A stretch of 64,000 bases of DNA from JAIBCC01 sp963763855 (lineage in GTDB: Bacteria > Acidobacteriota > Blastocatellia > Pyrinomonadales > Pyrinomonadaceae), in NCBI GenBank assembly GCA_963763855.1, contig CAVXPU010000002.1, positions 1-64,000 on the forward strand. The letters run 5' to 3'. Position numbers and translations under genes: made by a program. Of the stretch, positions 56,936 to 64,000 are shown piece by piece. Position 1 is the first letter of the stretch, and each line of letters begins with the position of its first letter. The notes beneath the pieces are model-generated. The model was not told where the DNA came from and made no database searches. It saw only the letters and a program-made list of their open reading frames with translations.

Positions 56936-57565
56936 ATGGAAATTGTAATTCTTAACGAAAAGAGCCTTGCTTCGGCGTGTAAACGGCTTTCGGAAGTCGA
57001 TTTAAATCTAAATCGAATCCTCGAAACGTACGGCATACCGCCGCTATGGGATCGTGAGGCGAATTTCGCCACGCTCATTCATATCATTTTAGAGCAACAG
57101 GTTTCGCTCGCTTCGGCACTTTCTGCGTTCAATAAATTGAAAGAAAAACTTCTAGAAATTACACCTCAAAATGTTTTGAATCTGACCGATGAAGAATTAA
57201 AAGCGTGCTATTTCTCACGGCAGAAAACAGTTTACGCCAAAGAATTGTCTAGGGCAATTTTGGAGGGAAGATTGGATTTAGAAAGCCTGCAACATATTGA
57301 AAATGAGGAGGTTAAGATATCGCTCAAACAAATCAAGGGCATTGGCGATTGGACAGCTGATATCTATTTACTGATGGCACTTCTGCGGATGGATGTAATG
57401 CCGAGAGGCGATCTGGCATTGCACGTAGCGTATCAGAAATTGAACAGTTTGCCCCATTGTCCGAATTCTGATGAATTTATAAGACTAGCCGAAAAATGGT
57501 CGCCCTATCGAGCGGTTGCAGCTAGATTATTGTGGCATTTTTACCTGAGCGAGAAAAAATCTTAG
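56936..57565 (+). CDS. DNA-3-methyladenine glycosylase (AlkA-like, HhH-GPD)
   Basis: A 209-residue base-excision repair enzyme. The helix-hairpin-helix is at about residues 131-145 (LKQIKGIGDWTADIYLL), followed by the catalytic Asp159 in VMPRGDLALHVAY. The N-terminal half (FATLIHIILEQQVSLASALS) matches the AlkA core. Length fits the short AlkA form without an Ada domain. It is divergent from the molybdopterin gene, and its stop overlaps the AsnC-type regulator stop by 4 bp. Confidence 0.85.
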   Translation: MEIVILNEKSLASACKRLSEVDLNLNRILETYGIPPLWDREANFATLIHIILEQQVSLASALSAFNKLKEKLLEITPQNVLNLTDEELKACYFSRQKTVYAKELSRAILEGRLDLESLQHIENEEVKISLKQIKGIGDWTADIYLLMALLRMDVMPRGDLALHVAYQKLNSLPHCPNSDEFIRLAEKWSPYRAVAARLLWHFYLSEKKS

Positions 57566-58002
57566 TCTCGTTTCGCAATAACGCGGCTTTTTACAGGAGA
57601 AGAAAGCACGATTGAGGTTGTTGTGATTCCATAGGGAGTTAATTTATCAATAATTACTTGTAAGTGTCCAACATCTCCAACAGCGACTTTCATGATGAAA
57701 GAATCGCCGCCGGTCCCGCGATGACACTCCAAAATCTCATTTGAGGCTTCGACGGTTTCAATGATTTTCGAATAATCGATACCGGTAATGCTCATTCGGA
57801 TAAACGCCGTAATGGGCAAACCGACCTTTGACGTATCGATCTCTGCCCGATAACCTGTAATGATTTTTGTGTCTTCGAGCTTTCGCACGCGTTCGATTAC
57901 AGCGGGCGTAGTCAGCCCAACTCGACGCCCGAGCTCAGCAAAGCTCGTTCGAGCATCATTTTGTAGTTCTTTAAGAATATTCCAATCTATTTGGTCTAGC
58001 AT
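57562..58002 (-). CDS. Lrp/AsnC-family transcriptional regulator
   Basis: A 146-residue DNA-binding regulator. The start at 58002 gives the family's usual MLDQIDWNILKELQNDARTS; ATGs at 58050 and 58077 would add an atypical extension. The helix-turn-helix (FAELGRRVGLTTPAVIERV) is at about residues 20-38. The C-terminal RAM ligand-binding domain follows (ITAFIRMSI.., ECHRGTGGDSFIMKVAVGD). It is divergent from phhA across about 145 bp, which suggests that it controls phenylalanine/tyrosine catabolism in response to an amino acid. Confidence 0.85.
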   Translation of the reverse strand: MLDQIDWNILKELQNDARTSFAELGRRVGLTTPAVIERVRKLEDTKIITGYRAEIDTSKVGLPITAFIRMSITGIDYSKIIETVEASNEILECHRGTGGDSFIMKVAVGDVGHLQVIIDKLTPYGITTTSIVLSSPVKSRVIAKRD

Positions 58003-58147
58003 CTCATTTCGTAAAGTATTTCGTAAATCTACCTTAAAATCTAAAGCCATTTTACCATAAAAACACACTAAGCTCATTTAAGAATCTCGAGCTTTTTATT
58101 ACAATTATTTATTCAGATATAACTGTGCCTTGTTTGGGGAGAAAATT

Positions 58148-59047
58148 ATGTTAGTCGAATCAGTAGCAACAATTGAGCCTGCCGTTTCAATTTCAAACTA
58201 TAAGATCAGCGATGAAGATTTGCCTGCGTTTAGCGAGATGAAGTTCGAAAAGATAAACGAACTTCACCTTGATCATCCCGGGGCAAACGATCCCGAATAC
58301 CGCAAACGCCGCGACTACATCGCTGATTGTGCGAGAAAATTTCGCGAAACAGGCGAGATTACGGATGTTGAATATAATTCGAGAGAGCGGAGAGTTTGGC
58401 GATATGTAGCAGAAGAATTAGAAGAATTGCAGCAAAAATACGCCTCGCCGTTTTATCTGCGTGCGAAGAAAGATCTAGGAATTACAACCGAACGAATTCC
58501 GCAGCTTTCCGAGATGAATCGCCGTTTGAAAGAATTAACAGGTTTCAGGCTCGCACCAATTGAAGGGCTGGTTGAAACTCGAGGATTCTTGAGCTGGCTT
58601 TCGTATCGAACAATGCTTTGCACACAATACATACGCCATCACAGCGAACCTGCATATACGCCCGAACCTGACATCGTCCATGAAGCAATTGGACATATTC
58701 CAATGTTTACAAACCCGAATTTTGCGGATTATTCGCAGTTCATAGGTCACGGTGCCAGAATCGCTAACGATAAGCAATTAGAGGAGTTAGGACGTTTATA
58801 TTGGTTCACGATCGAATTCGGCTTGGTCGAACACGAGGGCGATATCAAGGCTTACGGTGCAGGCTTGCTATCCAGCTTTGGCGAATTGGAACATGCTTTT
58901 TCCGATAAAGTTGAGCGTCGTAAATTTGATCTGGAGGAAGTTATAAATCAGGATTACAGCTATTCGGATATGCAAAAACTATTGTATGTGATTCCGAGTT
59001 ATGCGGAATTGAAAGAGGTCACTCGGAAGTATATCGAAAGCTTTTAG
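58148..59047 (+). CDS. phhA: Phenylalanine 4-monooxygenase
   Basis: A 299-residue biopterin-dependent aromatic amino acid hydroxylase converting Phe to Tyr. Iron ligands are His178 and His183 (PDIVHEAIGHIPMF) and Glu223 (FTIEFGLVEHEG). GGGGAG precedes the ATG at 58148. The pterin site region TGFRLAPIEGLVETRGFLSW is present. It starts the Phe/Tyr degradation set completed here by hppD and hmgA, though other genes intervene. Family length and motifs fit well. Confidence 0.88.
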   Translation: MLVESVATIEPAVSISNYKISDEDLPAFSEMKFEKINELHLDHPGANDPEYRKRRDYIADCARKFRETGEITDVEYNSRERRVWRYVAEELEELQQKYASPFYLRAKKDLGITTERIPQLSEMNRRLKELTGFRLAPIEGLVETRGFLSWLSYRTMLCTQYIRHHSEPAYTPEPDIVHEAIGHIPMFTNPNFADYSQFIGHGARIANDKQLEELGRLYWFTIEFGLVEHEGDIKAYGAGLLSSFGELEHAFSDKVERRKFDLEEVINQDYSYSDMQKLLYVIPSYAELKEVTRKYIESF

Positions 59048-59094
59048 AGGATCAATTTTGATTTAATATGGCGTCCATTTTATAGTGTTCCCCT

Positions 59095-59757
59095 ATGAGC
59101 GAAATTAAAATATATAACCTGAACTGTGCAAGTTGCAATTCAAATTTGGAGATTCCTTCGAATGTAGACAAGTTTAATTGCAGTTATTGTGGTTCCCAAC
59201 AGATTGTTGAGCGAGGTGGTGGGATTGTAGTCTTAAGACAAGTCGTTGAAGCAATAAGCAGAGTGCAAACAGGCACAGACAAAACTGCTGCTGAACTTGC
59301 ATTACAAAGACTTCCAAGAGAACTTGAGAGTCTTAAGAACAAGCGAATTGAAAGAGAAAATTATTGGAATCATACTATTAATCAGAAGATACAACCTCTC
59401 TCAGAAAAAATTAACGTTGGTTCTAGTGCGTCTCTTGGCTGTGGCTGTCTTACTTTGTTAATTTCCTTCACAATAATTATTTTTCCTTTGATGAATTTCT
59501 CGGAACTTCTATTTGGAAATAAGAAAGTGGAGGCAATACCATATATTGCAACAATTGGTTCGATTATTATTACGGTTATTGTATTGGTATGGATGGAAAA
59601 TCGCAGAAAGAAAAGAGCAGAACCATTTGTATTTGAGAAAAATACCATATTGAACCAACTTACGAATAAAAAGAATTCAGAGCTATCCGTGATTGATTTA
59701 CAGATCTCAGAAAATTTGAACGAGACGCAGAAAAATCGTCAGATTATCAGCTCTTAA
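59095..59757 (+). CDS. Zinc-ribbon membrane protein of unknown function
   Basis: A 220-residue protein. An N-terminal zinc ribbon uses Cys11, Cys14, Cys29 and Cys32 (LNCASC.., FNCSYCGS). A helical, charged segment follows (about 45-105). Two membrane helices lie at about 112-132 and 148-166, then a cytoplasmic charged tail rich in Lys/Glu/Asn. Family not recognised. It ends about 22 bp before the truncated hppD copy, between phhA and hppD. Confidence 0.6.
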   Translation: MSEIKIYNLNCASCNSNLEIPSNVDKFNCSYCGSQQIVERGGGIVVLRQVVEAISRVQTGTDKTAAELALQRLPRELESLKNKRIERENYWNHTINQKIQPLSEKINVGSSASLGCGCLTLLISFTIIIFPLMNFSELLFGNKKVEAIPYIATIGSIIITVIVLVWMENRRKKRAEPFVFEKNTILNQLTNKKNSELSVIDLQISENLNETQKNRQIISS

Positions 59758-59779
59758 AATTACGAGTTTAGAAAATTTT

Positions 59780-59890
59780 ATGACAGACAAAAATCCATTA
59801 GGTCTAAAAAAGATACATCACGTCGAGTTTTTCGTGGGAAACGCGAAACAGGCGGAGTTTTATTATTTTCAATTTCGGTATTTGGGTTAA
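59780..59890 (+). pseudogene. Truncated 5' copy of hppD
   Basis: The first 82-83 bp from ATG 59780 are the start of hppD with two substitutions relative to 60488-60570 (encoding MTDKNPLGLKKIHHVEFFVG). After ..GGCGGAGTTTT it diverges and reaches a stop at 59888, giving 36 codons. The roughly 25 bp before the ATG also resemble those before the full gene. It is the left half of a direct repeat bracketing the DUF433/DUF5615 pair. Confidence 0.85.
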
Positions 59891-59913
59891 AATAATAATC
59901 AGAGGTAAAAGCT

Positions 59914-60141
59914 ATGCAAAATTTAATTGAATCTAATCCGAAAATAATGTTTGGTAAACCTGTGATAAAAGGAACACGAATTACGGTTGAGTTAATTTTA
60001 GAAAAAATTGCCAACGGCGAAACTGTTGATGAAATTTTATCGTCTTATCCGCACCTAAATCGTGAACAAATTTTAGCTTGCGTCGCTTTTGCAGGTAAGT
60101 CGCTAAGTTTAGAAACAGTTTATCCAATGGCAACTGCATGA
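59914..60141 (+). CDS. DUF433-family antitoxin-like protein
   Basis: A 75-residue protein of the DUF433 (VapB-like) family. GKPVIKGTRITVELILEKIA and VDEILSSYPHLNREQI are the characteristic core, a small HTH-like DNA-binding fold. AGAGG lies upstream of ATG 59914. It overlaps the downstream DUF5615 gene by 4 bp (ATGA). Such pairs are usually annotated as toxin-antitoxin modules. Here the pair lies between two copies of the hppD 5' end. Confidence 0.8.
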   Translation: MQNLIESNPKIMFGKPVIKGTRITVELILEKIANGETVDEILSSYPHLNREQILACVAFAGKSLSLETVYPMATA

Positions 60142-60491
60142 ACATATTGGCGGACGAAAATATCGAACGTGAATTTATTCTTGCATTAAGAGATGCAAAC
60201 ATTGATGTTATATCTGTTTGGGAAAGTCACATTGGGCTTGCCGATGACGAAATTTTACAAATTGCCGTTGATAAAAAAGCAGTAATTCTAACTTACGATA
60301 CAGATTTCGGCGAATTGGTATTTCGCTTCAACTTAAAATCTCACGGCATAATTCTTCTGCGTTTAAGTGGTTTAAGTTTGGCGGATAAAGTTGGTAAAAC
60401 AATTTCTGTTATTAAAAACCACGAAGTTGAACTTGAAAATGCTTTTACAGTTATATCTGAAAATTTGGTACGAATTAGAAAAAGCTTATGA
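60138..60491 (+). CDS. DUF5615 (PIN-like) toxin-like protein
   Basis: A 117-residue PIN-like protein. MNILADENIEREFILALRD has the N-terminal acidic residue, and LADDEILQIAVDKKAVILTY with TYDTDFGELVF supplies the central Asp cluster typical of DUF5615. Partner of the DUF433 protein. Its last codons overlap the hppD ATG (TTATGA), so hppD translation is coupled to this gene. RNase activity is inferred from the family only. Confidence 0.78.
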   Translation: MNILADENIEREFILALRDANIDVISVWESHIGLADDEILQIAVDKKAVILTYDTDFGELVFRFNLKSHGIILLRLSGLSLADKVGKTISVIKNHEVELENAFTVISENLVRIRKSL

Positions 60492-61666
60492 CAGACAAAA
60501 ATCCATTAGGTTTAAAAAAGATACATCACGTCGAGTTTTTCGTAGGAAACGCGAAACAGGCGGAGTTTTTTTACCGCAACGCATTTGGTTTTTCGCGTGT
60601 GGCATACGCAGGTTTGGAAACCGGCAATCGCGATGCGACGAGCTATGTTTTGCAGCAAAACCGGGTTAATTTCATTTTAACAACTCCTTTACATGCAGAT
60701 ACTTACGCTTCCGAGCATCTGAAACTTCATGGCGACGGCGTGCGGGATATTGCCTTTCAAGTTGAAGATTGCGACCACGCTTTTAACGAAGCAGTCAAAC
60801 GTGGTGCGAAACCTTTTCAAACTCCGCGTGATATTTCCGACGAAAACGGCACGATCCGTTACGCCGCCATTCATACTTACGGCGACACGATTCACTCGCT
60901 GATTTCTTACGGCAGAAACCCGCACGATAGTAAGGGTGTTCCAACCACCCCGTCAGACGAAACGCCTGCCACCCCTCCTTTGAAAGTAGGGGAGTATAAT
61001 TATGATGGAGTTTTTCTGCCACATTTTGCCCCGAATGAAGTAAAAGGCAAAGATGTGGGCATTCAATTGGTAGATCATATTGTCGGAAATGTTGAACTCG
61101 GCAAGATGGAATTTTGGTGCGATTATTACCGCGATGTGCTTGGTTTTGAACGATATATCACGTTTGACGATAAAGATATTTCGACCGAATATTCGGCGTT
61201 AATGTCAATCGTAATGTCAGACGGCGGACACAATATCAAGTTTCCGATCAACGAACCTGCGGCGGGAAAAGGTGGAAAATCGCAAATCCAAGAATACATT
61301 GATTATTACAAATCCGCCGGCGTTCAGCACGTTGCACTGCTCTGCAAAGACATTTTGAAAACCGTGGATAAATTGCAAAAAAACGGCGTAGAATTTTTGC
61401 GTGTTCCCGATACATATTACGACGAACTGCCAAATCGCGTCGGCGAAATTGACGAAAATATTGAAGAATTAAAACGTTTGGGAATTTTGGTCGATTGCGA
61501 TGAGGAAGGCTATTTACTCCAGATTTTTACCAAACCCGTGGAAGATCGTCCAACGGTTTTCTACGAAATTCTCCAACGAAAAGGCTGTAAAGGTTTCGGC
61601 AAAGGAAACTTTAAAGCGTTGTTTGTTTCGATTGAGGATGAGCAGCGAAAACGAGGGAATCTTTAA
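60488..61666 (+). CDS. hppD: 4-hydroxyphenylpyruvate dioxygenase
   Basis: A 392-residue non-haem iron enzyme making homogentisate from 4-hydroxyphenylpyruvate in tyrosine degradation. Two vicinal-oxygen-chelate halves; ligands are His197 (VDHIVGNV), His281 (GVQHVALLCKD) and Glu360 (VFYEILQRKG). The C-terminal GFGKGNFKALFVSIE helix is present. Residues about 144-168 are a Pro/Thr-rich in-frame insertion before YNYDGVFLPHF that the family lacks. The start overlaps the DUF5615 stop by 4 bp. The original promoter probably lies upstream of the truncated copy at 59780. Confidence 0.88.
   Translation: MTDKNPLGLKKIHHVEFFVGNAKQAEFFYRNAFGFSRVAYAGLETGNRDATSYVLQQNRVNFILTTPLHADTYASEHLKLHGDGVRDIAFQVEDCDHAFNEAVKRGAKPFQTPRDISDENGTIRYAAIHTYGDTIHSLISYGRNPHDSKGVPTTPSDETPATPPLKVGEYNYDGVFLPHFAPNEVKGKDVGIQLVDHIVGNVELGKMEFWCDYYRDVLGFERYITFDDKDISTEYSALMSIVMSDGGHNIKFPINEPAAGKGGKSQIQEYIDYYKSAGVQHVALLCKDILKTVDKLQKNGVEFLRVPDTYYDELPNRVGEIDENIEELKRLGILVDCDEEGYLLQIFTKPVEDRPTVFYEILQRKGCKGFGKGNFKALFVSIEDEQRKRGNL
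60917..60991. repeat. In-frame palindrome-bearing insertion within hppD
   Basis: Seventy-five bases (25 codons) with C-rich sequence unlike the surrounding gene. It includes CCACCCCGTCAGACGAAACG and an imperfect palindrome at 60972-60992 (CCCCTCCTTTGAAAGTAGGG). Removing it joins SLISYGR to YNYDGVFLPHF, as in ordinary HPPD. Boundaries are approximate. Confidence 0.6.
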
Positions 61667-61672
61667 TTTTAC

Positions 61673-61751
61673 TTACAGGGATAAAGGGGATAGACAGGGA
61701 TCAAGAATAGCAGAATCTTCTTATCCTAGTTCATCCTGTTAATCCCTGTAA
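61673..61751. repeat. Tandem-word palindrome between hppD and galE
   Basis: The left arm TTACAGGGATAAAGGGGATA.. (61673-61701) repeats (A)CAGGGAT-like words. The right arm ends ATCCTGTTAATCCCTGTAA (61733-61751). TTACAGGGAT pairs exactly with ATCCCTGTAA. It begins 6 bp after the hppD stop. Confidence 0.75.
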
Positions 61752-61804
61752 ACAATTCTTATGAATAGGAAATTCGATAGAAATTCAGTTATTATTAAGC
61801 AATT

Positions 61805-62788
61805 ATGGCGATTTTAGTAACAGGCGGAGCGGGATACATTGGCAGTGTTTGTGTGGCTGATTTGCTGAAACAAGGCGAAGAAGTTGTTGTAATTGACAAT
61901 TTGGTTTACGGACATCGTGAATCTTTGGACGAAAAAGTAACTTTTTACGAAGGTGAGATCGGCGATAAAAATCTGGTCGAAAAGATCATCCGCGAACATA
62001 ATATCGAAGCGTGTTTTCATCTTTCGGCTTATGCGTATGTGGGCGAATCGGTTGAAAAACCGAACATTTATTACCAAAATAATTTTATTCAAACAATAAA
62101 TTTGCTGGACGTTTTAATTGCCAACAATGTCAAAAAATTCGTTTTTTCATCGACCTGTGCAACATACGGCGAACCCCAATATGTTCCGATTGACGAAAAA
62201 CATCCGCAAAATCCAACCAATCCATACGGCTGGACAAAATTTATGATCGAACGGGTTTTGAGCGATTACGACCGTGCTTACAATTTGAAATATGTAGCAC
62301 TTAGATATTTTAACGCTTGCGGAGCAACCGGAATTTGCGGCGAACATCACGATCCCGAAACACATCTGATTCCGTTAATTTTATTTACCGCCCAAGGCAA
62401 GCGTGATTCAATCTCAATTTTCGGCGACGATTATCCTACGCCCGATGGAACTGCTATTCGCGATTACATCCATATTTCCGATTTAGCACAGGCTCATCTG
62501 CTGGCATTAAAGCATTTACGAACGGGACTTGGATCGGAATTCATCAATTTAGGAAACGGTAACGGTTATTCGGTAAAAGAAGTAATCGAAGCGGCGAGAA
62601 AGATAACCAGAAAGAATATTGACGCTAAAACGTCGCCAAGACGTGCCGGCGATCCATCGCGTTTGGTGGCAAATGCGAGCAAGGCACACGAAATTTTGGG
62701 TTGGAATCCACAGTTTCCCGATATTGAATCAATTATTGAATCGGCTTGGAATTGGCACGAGAATCATCCGAATGGTTATGAGGATTAG
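61805..62788 (+). CDS. galE: UDP-glucose 4-epimerase
   Basis: A 327-residue extended short-chain dehydrogenase interconverting UDP-glucose and UDP-galactose. The NAD-binding VTGGAGYIGS is at residues 5-14. Catalytic Tyr141 and Lys145 are in NPYGWTKFMIE, and the Ser/Thr of the triad is in FSSTCATYG. YFNACGATGICGEHHDPETH is the usual substrate-binding segment. Length matches GalE. It lies between hppD and hmgA with no obvious link to tyrosine breakdown; it may serve sugar-nucleotide supply. Confidence 0.88.
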   Translation: MAILVTGGAGYIGSVCVADLLKQGEEVVVIDNLVYGHRESLDEKVTFYEGEIGDKNLVEKIIREHNIEACFHLSAYAYVGESVEKPNIYYQNNFIQTINLLDVLIANNVKKFVFSSTCATYGEPQYVPIDEKHPQNPTNPYGWTKFMIERVLSDYDRAYNLKYVALRYFNACGATGICGEHHDPETHLIPLILFTAQGKRDSISIFGDDYPTPDGTAIRDYIHISDLAQAHLLALKHLRTGLGSEFINLGNGNGYSVKEVIEAARKITRKNIDAKTSPRRAGDPSRLVANASKAHEILGWNPQFPDIESIIESAWNWHENHPNGYED

Positions 62789-62812
62789 CCACGAACAGAC
62801 AAAAATTATTTT

Positions 62813-63445
62813 ATGAAAACTATCTTTATATCTCTGTTAATTTTAATAAGTCTGCAAAATTCTTTTGGACAGGTCACATCTGAAAAAAACAAAGAACGTG
62901 ACGAACTTAAAAATGCAAAGCTATACTTCTTAGAAAATGACAAGTGTAAAAATTTAATAGGTGAAAATAGTCTTGAGAAAGCTGAAATAACTTGCAACAC
63001 TGCTATTTTGATAGCAAATAAACTACCTCAAAACCGTTATCTCGAAAAGCGTTCCGCCTATATATATTTAAGCATTGTCCAAATAAGAAATGTCAAAGCA
63101 AAAGAAGCTCTTGGCAATCTTGAAAAGGCACTCGCCGTTGCGGAAGGAAAACTTACCGATAATGATTCTGAAACAGGTGAAACTTATTTTCTAATTGGAC
63201 AAGCTAATCATTCATTGGGCAACGTAAAGAAAGCCGTCGAATTTTATAACAAAGCTGAAAAATCATATAGAAAAGCATTTGAAATTATTGATGCAGAAGA
63301 ACTTAGAGGCTTCTATCCGAAAGCCATAAAGCAAATTTTGCAATCACATCTAGCCTTACTGGAAAACTCTGATTTGCCTGACGATGCTTCTAAATTACGA
63401 CAAATTATCGAAATATTTGAAAAGGATTTTGCTAATTATCTTTAA
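62813..63445 (+). CDS. Exported TPR-like protein
   Basis: A 210-residue exported protein with signal MKTIFISLLILISLQNSFGQ. The rest is helical with two or three degenerate TPR units (VKAKEALGNLEKALAVAEGK, GETYFLIGQANHSLGNVKKA). Function unknown. Its TAA shares one base with the hmgA ATG (TAATG), so hmgA translation is coupled to it. Confidence 0.65.
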   Translation: MKTIFISLLILISLQNSFGQVTSEKNKERDELKNAKLYFLENDKCKNLIGENSLEKAEITCNTAILIANKLPQNRYLEKRSAYIYLSIVQIRNVKAKEALGNLEKALAVAEGKLTDNDSETGETYFLIGQANHSLGNVKKAVEFYNKAEKSYRKAFEIIDAEELRGFYPKAIKQILQSHLALLENSDLPDDASKLRQIIEIFEKDFANYL

Positions 63446-64000
63446 TGTCAGTTATGAATAACTTTAAATATCAAACAGGTTTTGGCAATGATTTCGCCAC
63501 CGAAGCGATTGCGGGTGCGTTACCAATCGGACAAAATTCTCCGCAAAAACCGCCTTTCGGTTTGTATGCCGAACAATTTTCGGGAACTTCGTTTACTACG
63601 CCACGTTTGCTGAATCAGCGAAGCTGGCTTTATCGAATTCGTCCATCGGTTTTGCACAAACCTTTTCGTCCGATTTCAAACGGAAATTGGGTGAGCAAAT
63701 TTGATGAAATTGCGACGAATCCGAATCAACTTCGCTGGAACTCTTTTGATTATCCAACTGAAAACACAGACTTTATCGACGGAATGATGACGATTGCAGG
63801 TTGCGGCGGTTCTCATTCGCAACACGGAATTGCCATTCACATTTACGCCTGCAATGCGAATATGACAGACCGCTTTTTCTATAACGCAGACGGCGAAATG
63901 TTGATCGTTCCCGAAGATGGACGAATCGGAATTTTGACGGAAATGGGAGCAATTCAAGTCGGTCCGGGTTCAATTGCAGTCATTCCTCGCGGTTTGAAAT
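63445..64000 (+). CDS. hmgA: Homogentisate 1,2-dioxygenase, N-terminal part (runs off the window)
   Basis: The first 185 codons are present and the frame is open to the window end. YQTGFGNDFATEAIAGALPI, GQNSPQKPPFGLYAEQFSG, SWLYRIRPSVLHKPF and CGGSHSQHGIAIHIYACN are hallmark segments of homogentisate dioxygenase, which opens the ring of homogentisate made by HppD. The C-terminal iron site lies beyond the window. Start is ATG 63445 or 63454. It completes phhA-hppD-hmgA in the same orientation. Confidence 0.87.
   Translation, partial: MSVMNNFKYQTGFGNDFATEAIAGALPIGQNSPQKPPFGLYAEQFSGTSFTTPRLLNQRSWLYRIRPSVLHKPFRPISNGNWVSKFDEIATNPNQLRWNSFDYPTENTDFIDGMMTIAGCGGSHSQHGIAIHIYACNANMTDRFFYNADGEMLIVPEDGRIGILTEMGAIQVGPGSIAVIPRGLK

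Noticed and set aside
1..64000. tRNA or rRNA genes
   Set aside because: Reading for T-loop (GGTTCGAAT-like) and CCA-ended cloverleaf patterns gave nothing convincing; a covariance-model scan would be needed to exclude them.

Overview
The window is AT-rich (about 40% G+C by eye) bacterial chromosome. The gene content suggests an Acidobacteriota member, probably class Blastocatellia. It carries a von Willebrand protein of the acidobacterial VWFA-related type, several large secreted VCBS/UnbV (CRTAC1-like) proteins with TPR partners, and an Oar-type TonB receptor with an N-terminal carboxypeptidase-regulatory domain. This assignment is inference; no 16S gene is present. I recognised no tRNA, rRNA or CRISPR array.

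Layout. 0-17 kb is mostly housekeeping: a two-lipoyl E2 acyltransferase, an OmpA protein, a VWA protein, a minus-strand operon (thiO, TlpA-like, methyltransferase, GDPD), isocitrate dehydrogenase with a flavin oxidase-like gene, a REP-associated transposase (RAYT) inside inverted REP pairs, an M24 peptidase, a secreted/membrane operon of unknown function (12.6-15.4 kb), and queE-queC. An IS5-like element lies at 17.35-18.81 kb, just upstream of a 1153-residue TPR/VCBS/UnbV protein and a nitrilase-family gene. From 23.7 to 46.9 kb is a large saccharide-utilisation locus. Its plus arm holds three GH13 alpha-glucosidase paralogues (the middle one frameshifted), an MFS sugar transporter and a GH32 beta-fructosidase. 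Its minus arm, read 5' to 3', holds a TonB receptor, a GH13 amylase, a PfkB fructokinase, GH3, GH97, a debranching-enzyme-like protein and a XylF-like binding lipoprotein. The arms converge with one base between stop codons. The likely substrates are sucrose/fructan and alpha- and beta-glucosides.

47.5-53.7 kb is a TPR-VCBS-VCBS-TPR secretory operon. 53.7-54.8 kb holds two small unknown genes and hairpins. Then come a molybdopterin oxidoreductase, an AlkA-type glycosylase and a Phe/Tyr catabolic set (AsnC regulator, phhA, hppD, start of hmgA) interleaved with a DUF433/DUF5615 toxin-antitoxin-like pair, galE and a small TPR protein.

Three themes stand out. (1) At least thirteen palindromic elements of two architectures (REP/BIME stem-loops, and inverted arrays of 7-10 nt words) fill spacers between genes, usually starting within about 11 bp of a stop codon and ending within about 18 bp of the next start. 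One pair flanks the RAYT gene as inverted copies. (2) From about 36 to 47.7 kb nearly every gene is broken by single-base indels while its protein motifs remain recognisable. This is either local sequence error or very recent decay. (3) hppD shows two insertions: a toxin-antitoxin pair that duplicated its first 83 bp, and an in-frame 25-codon segment containing a palindrome.
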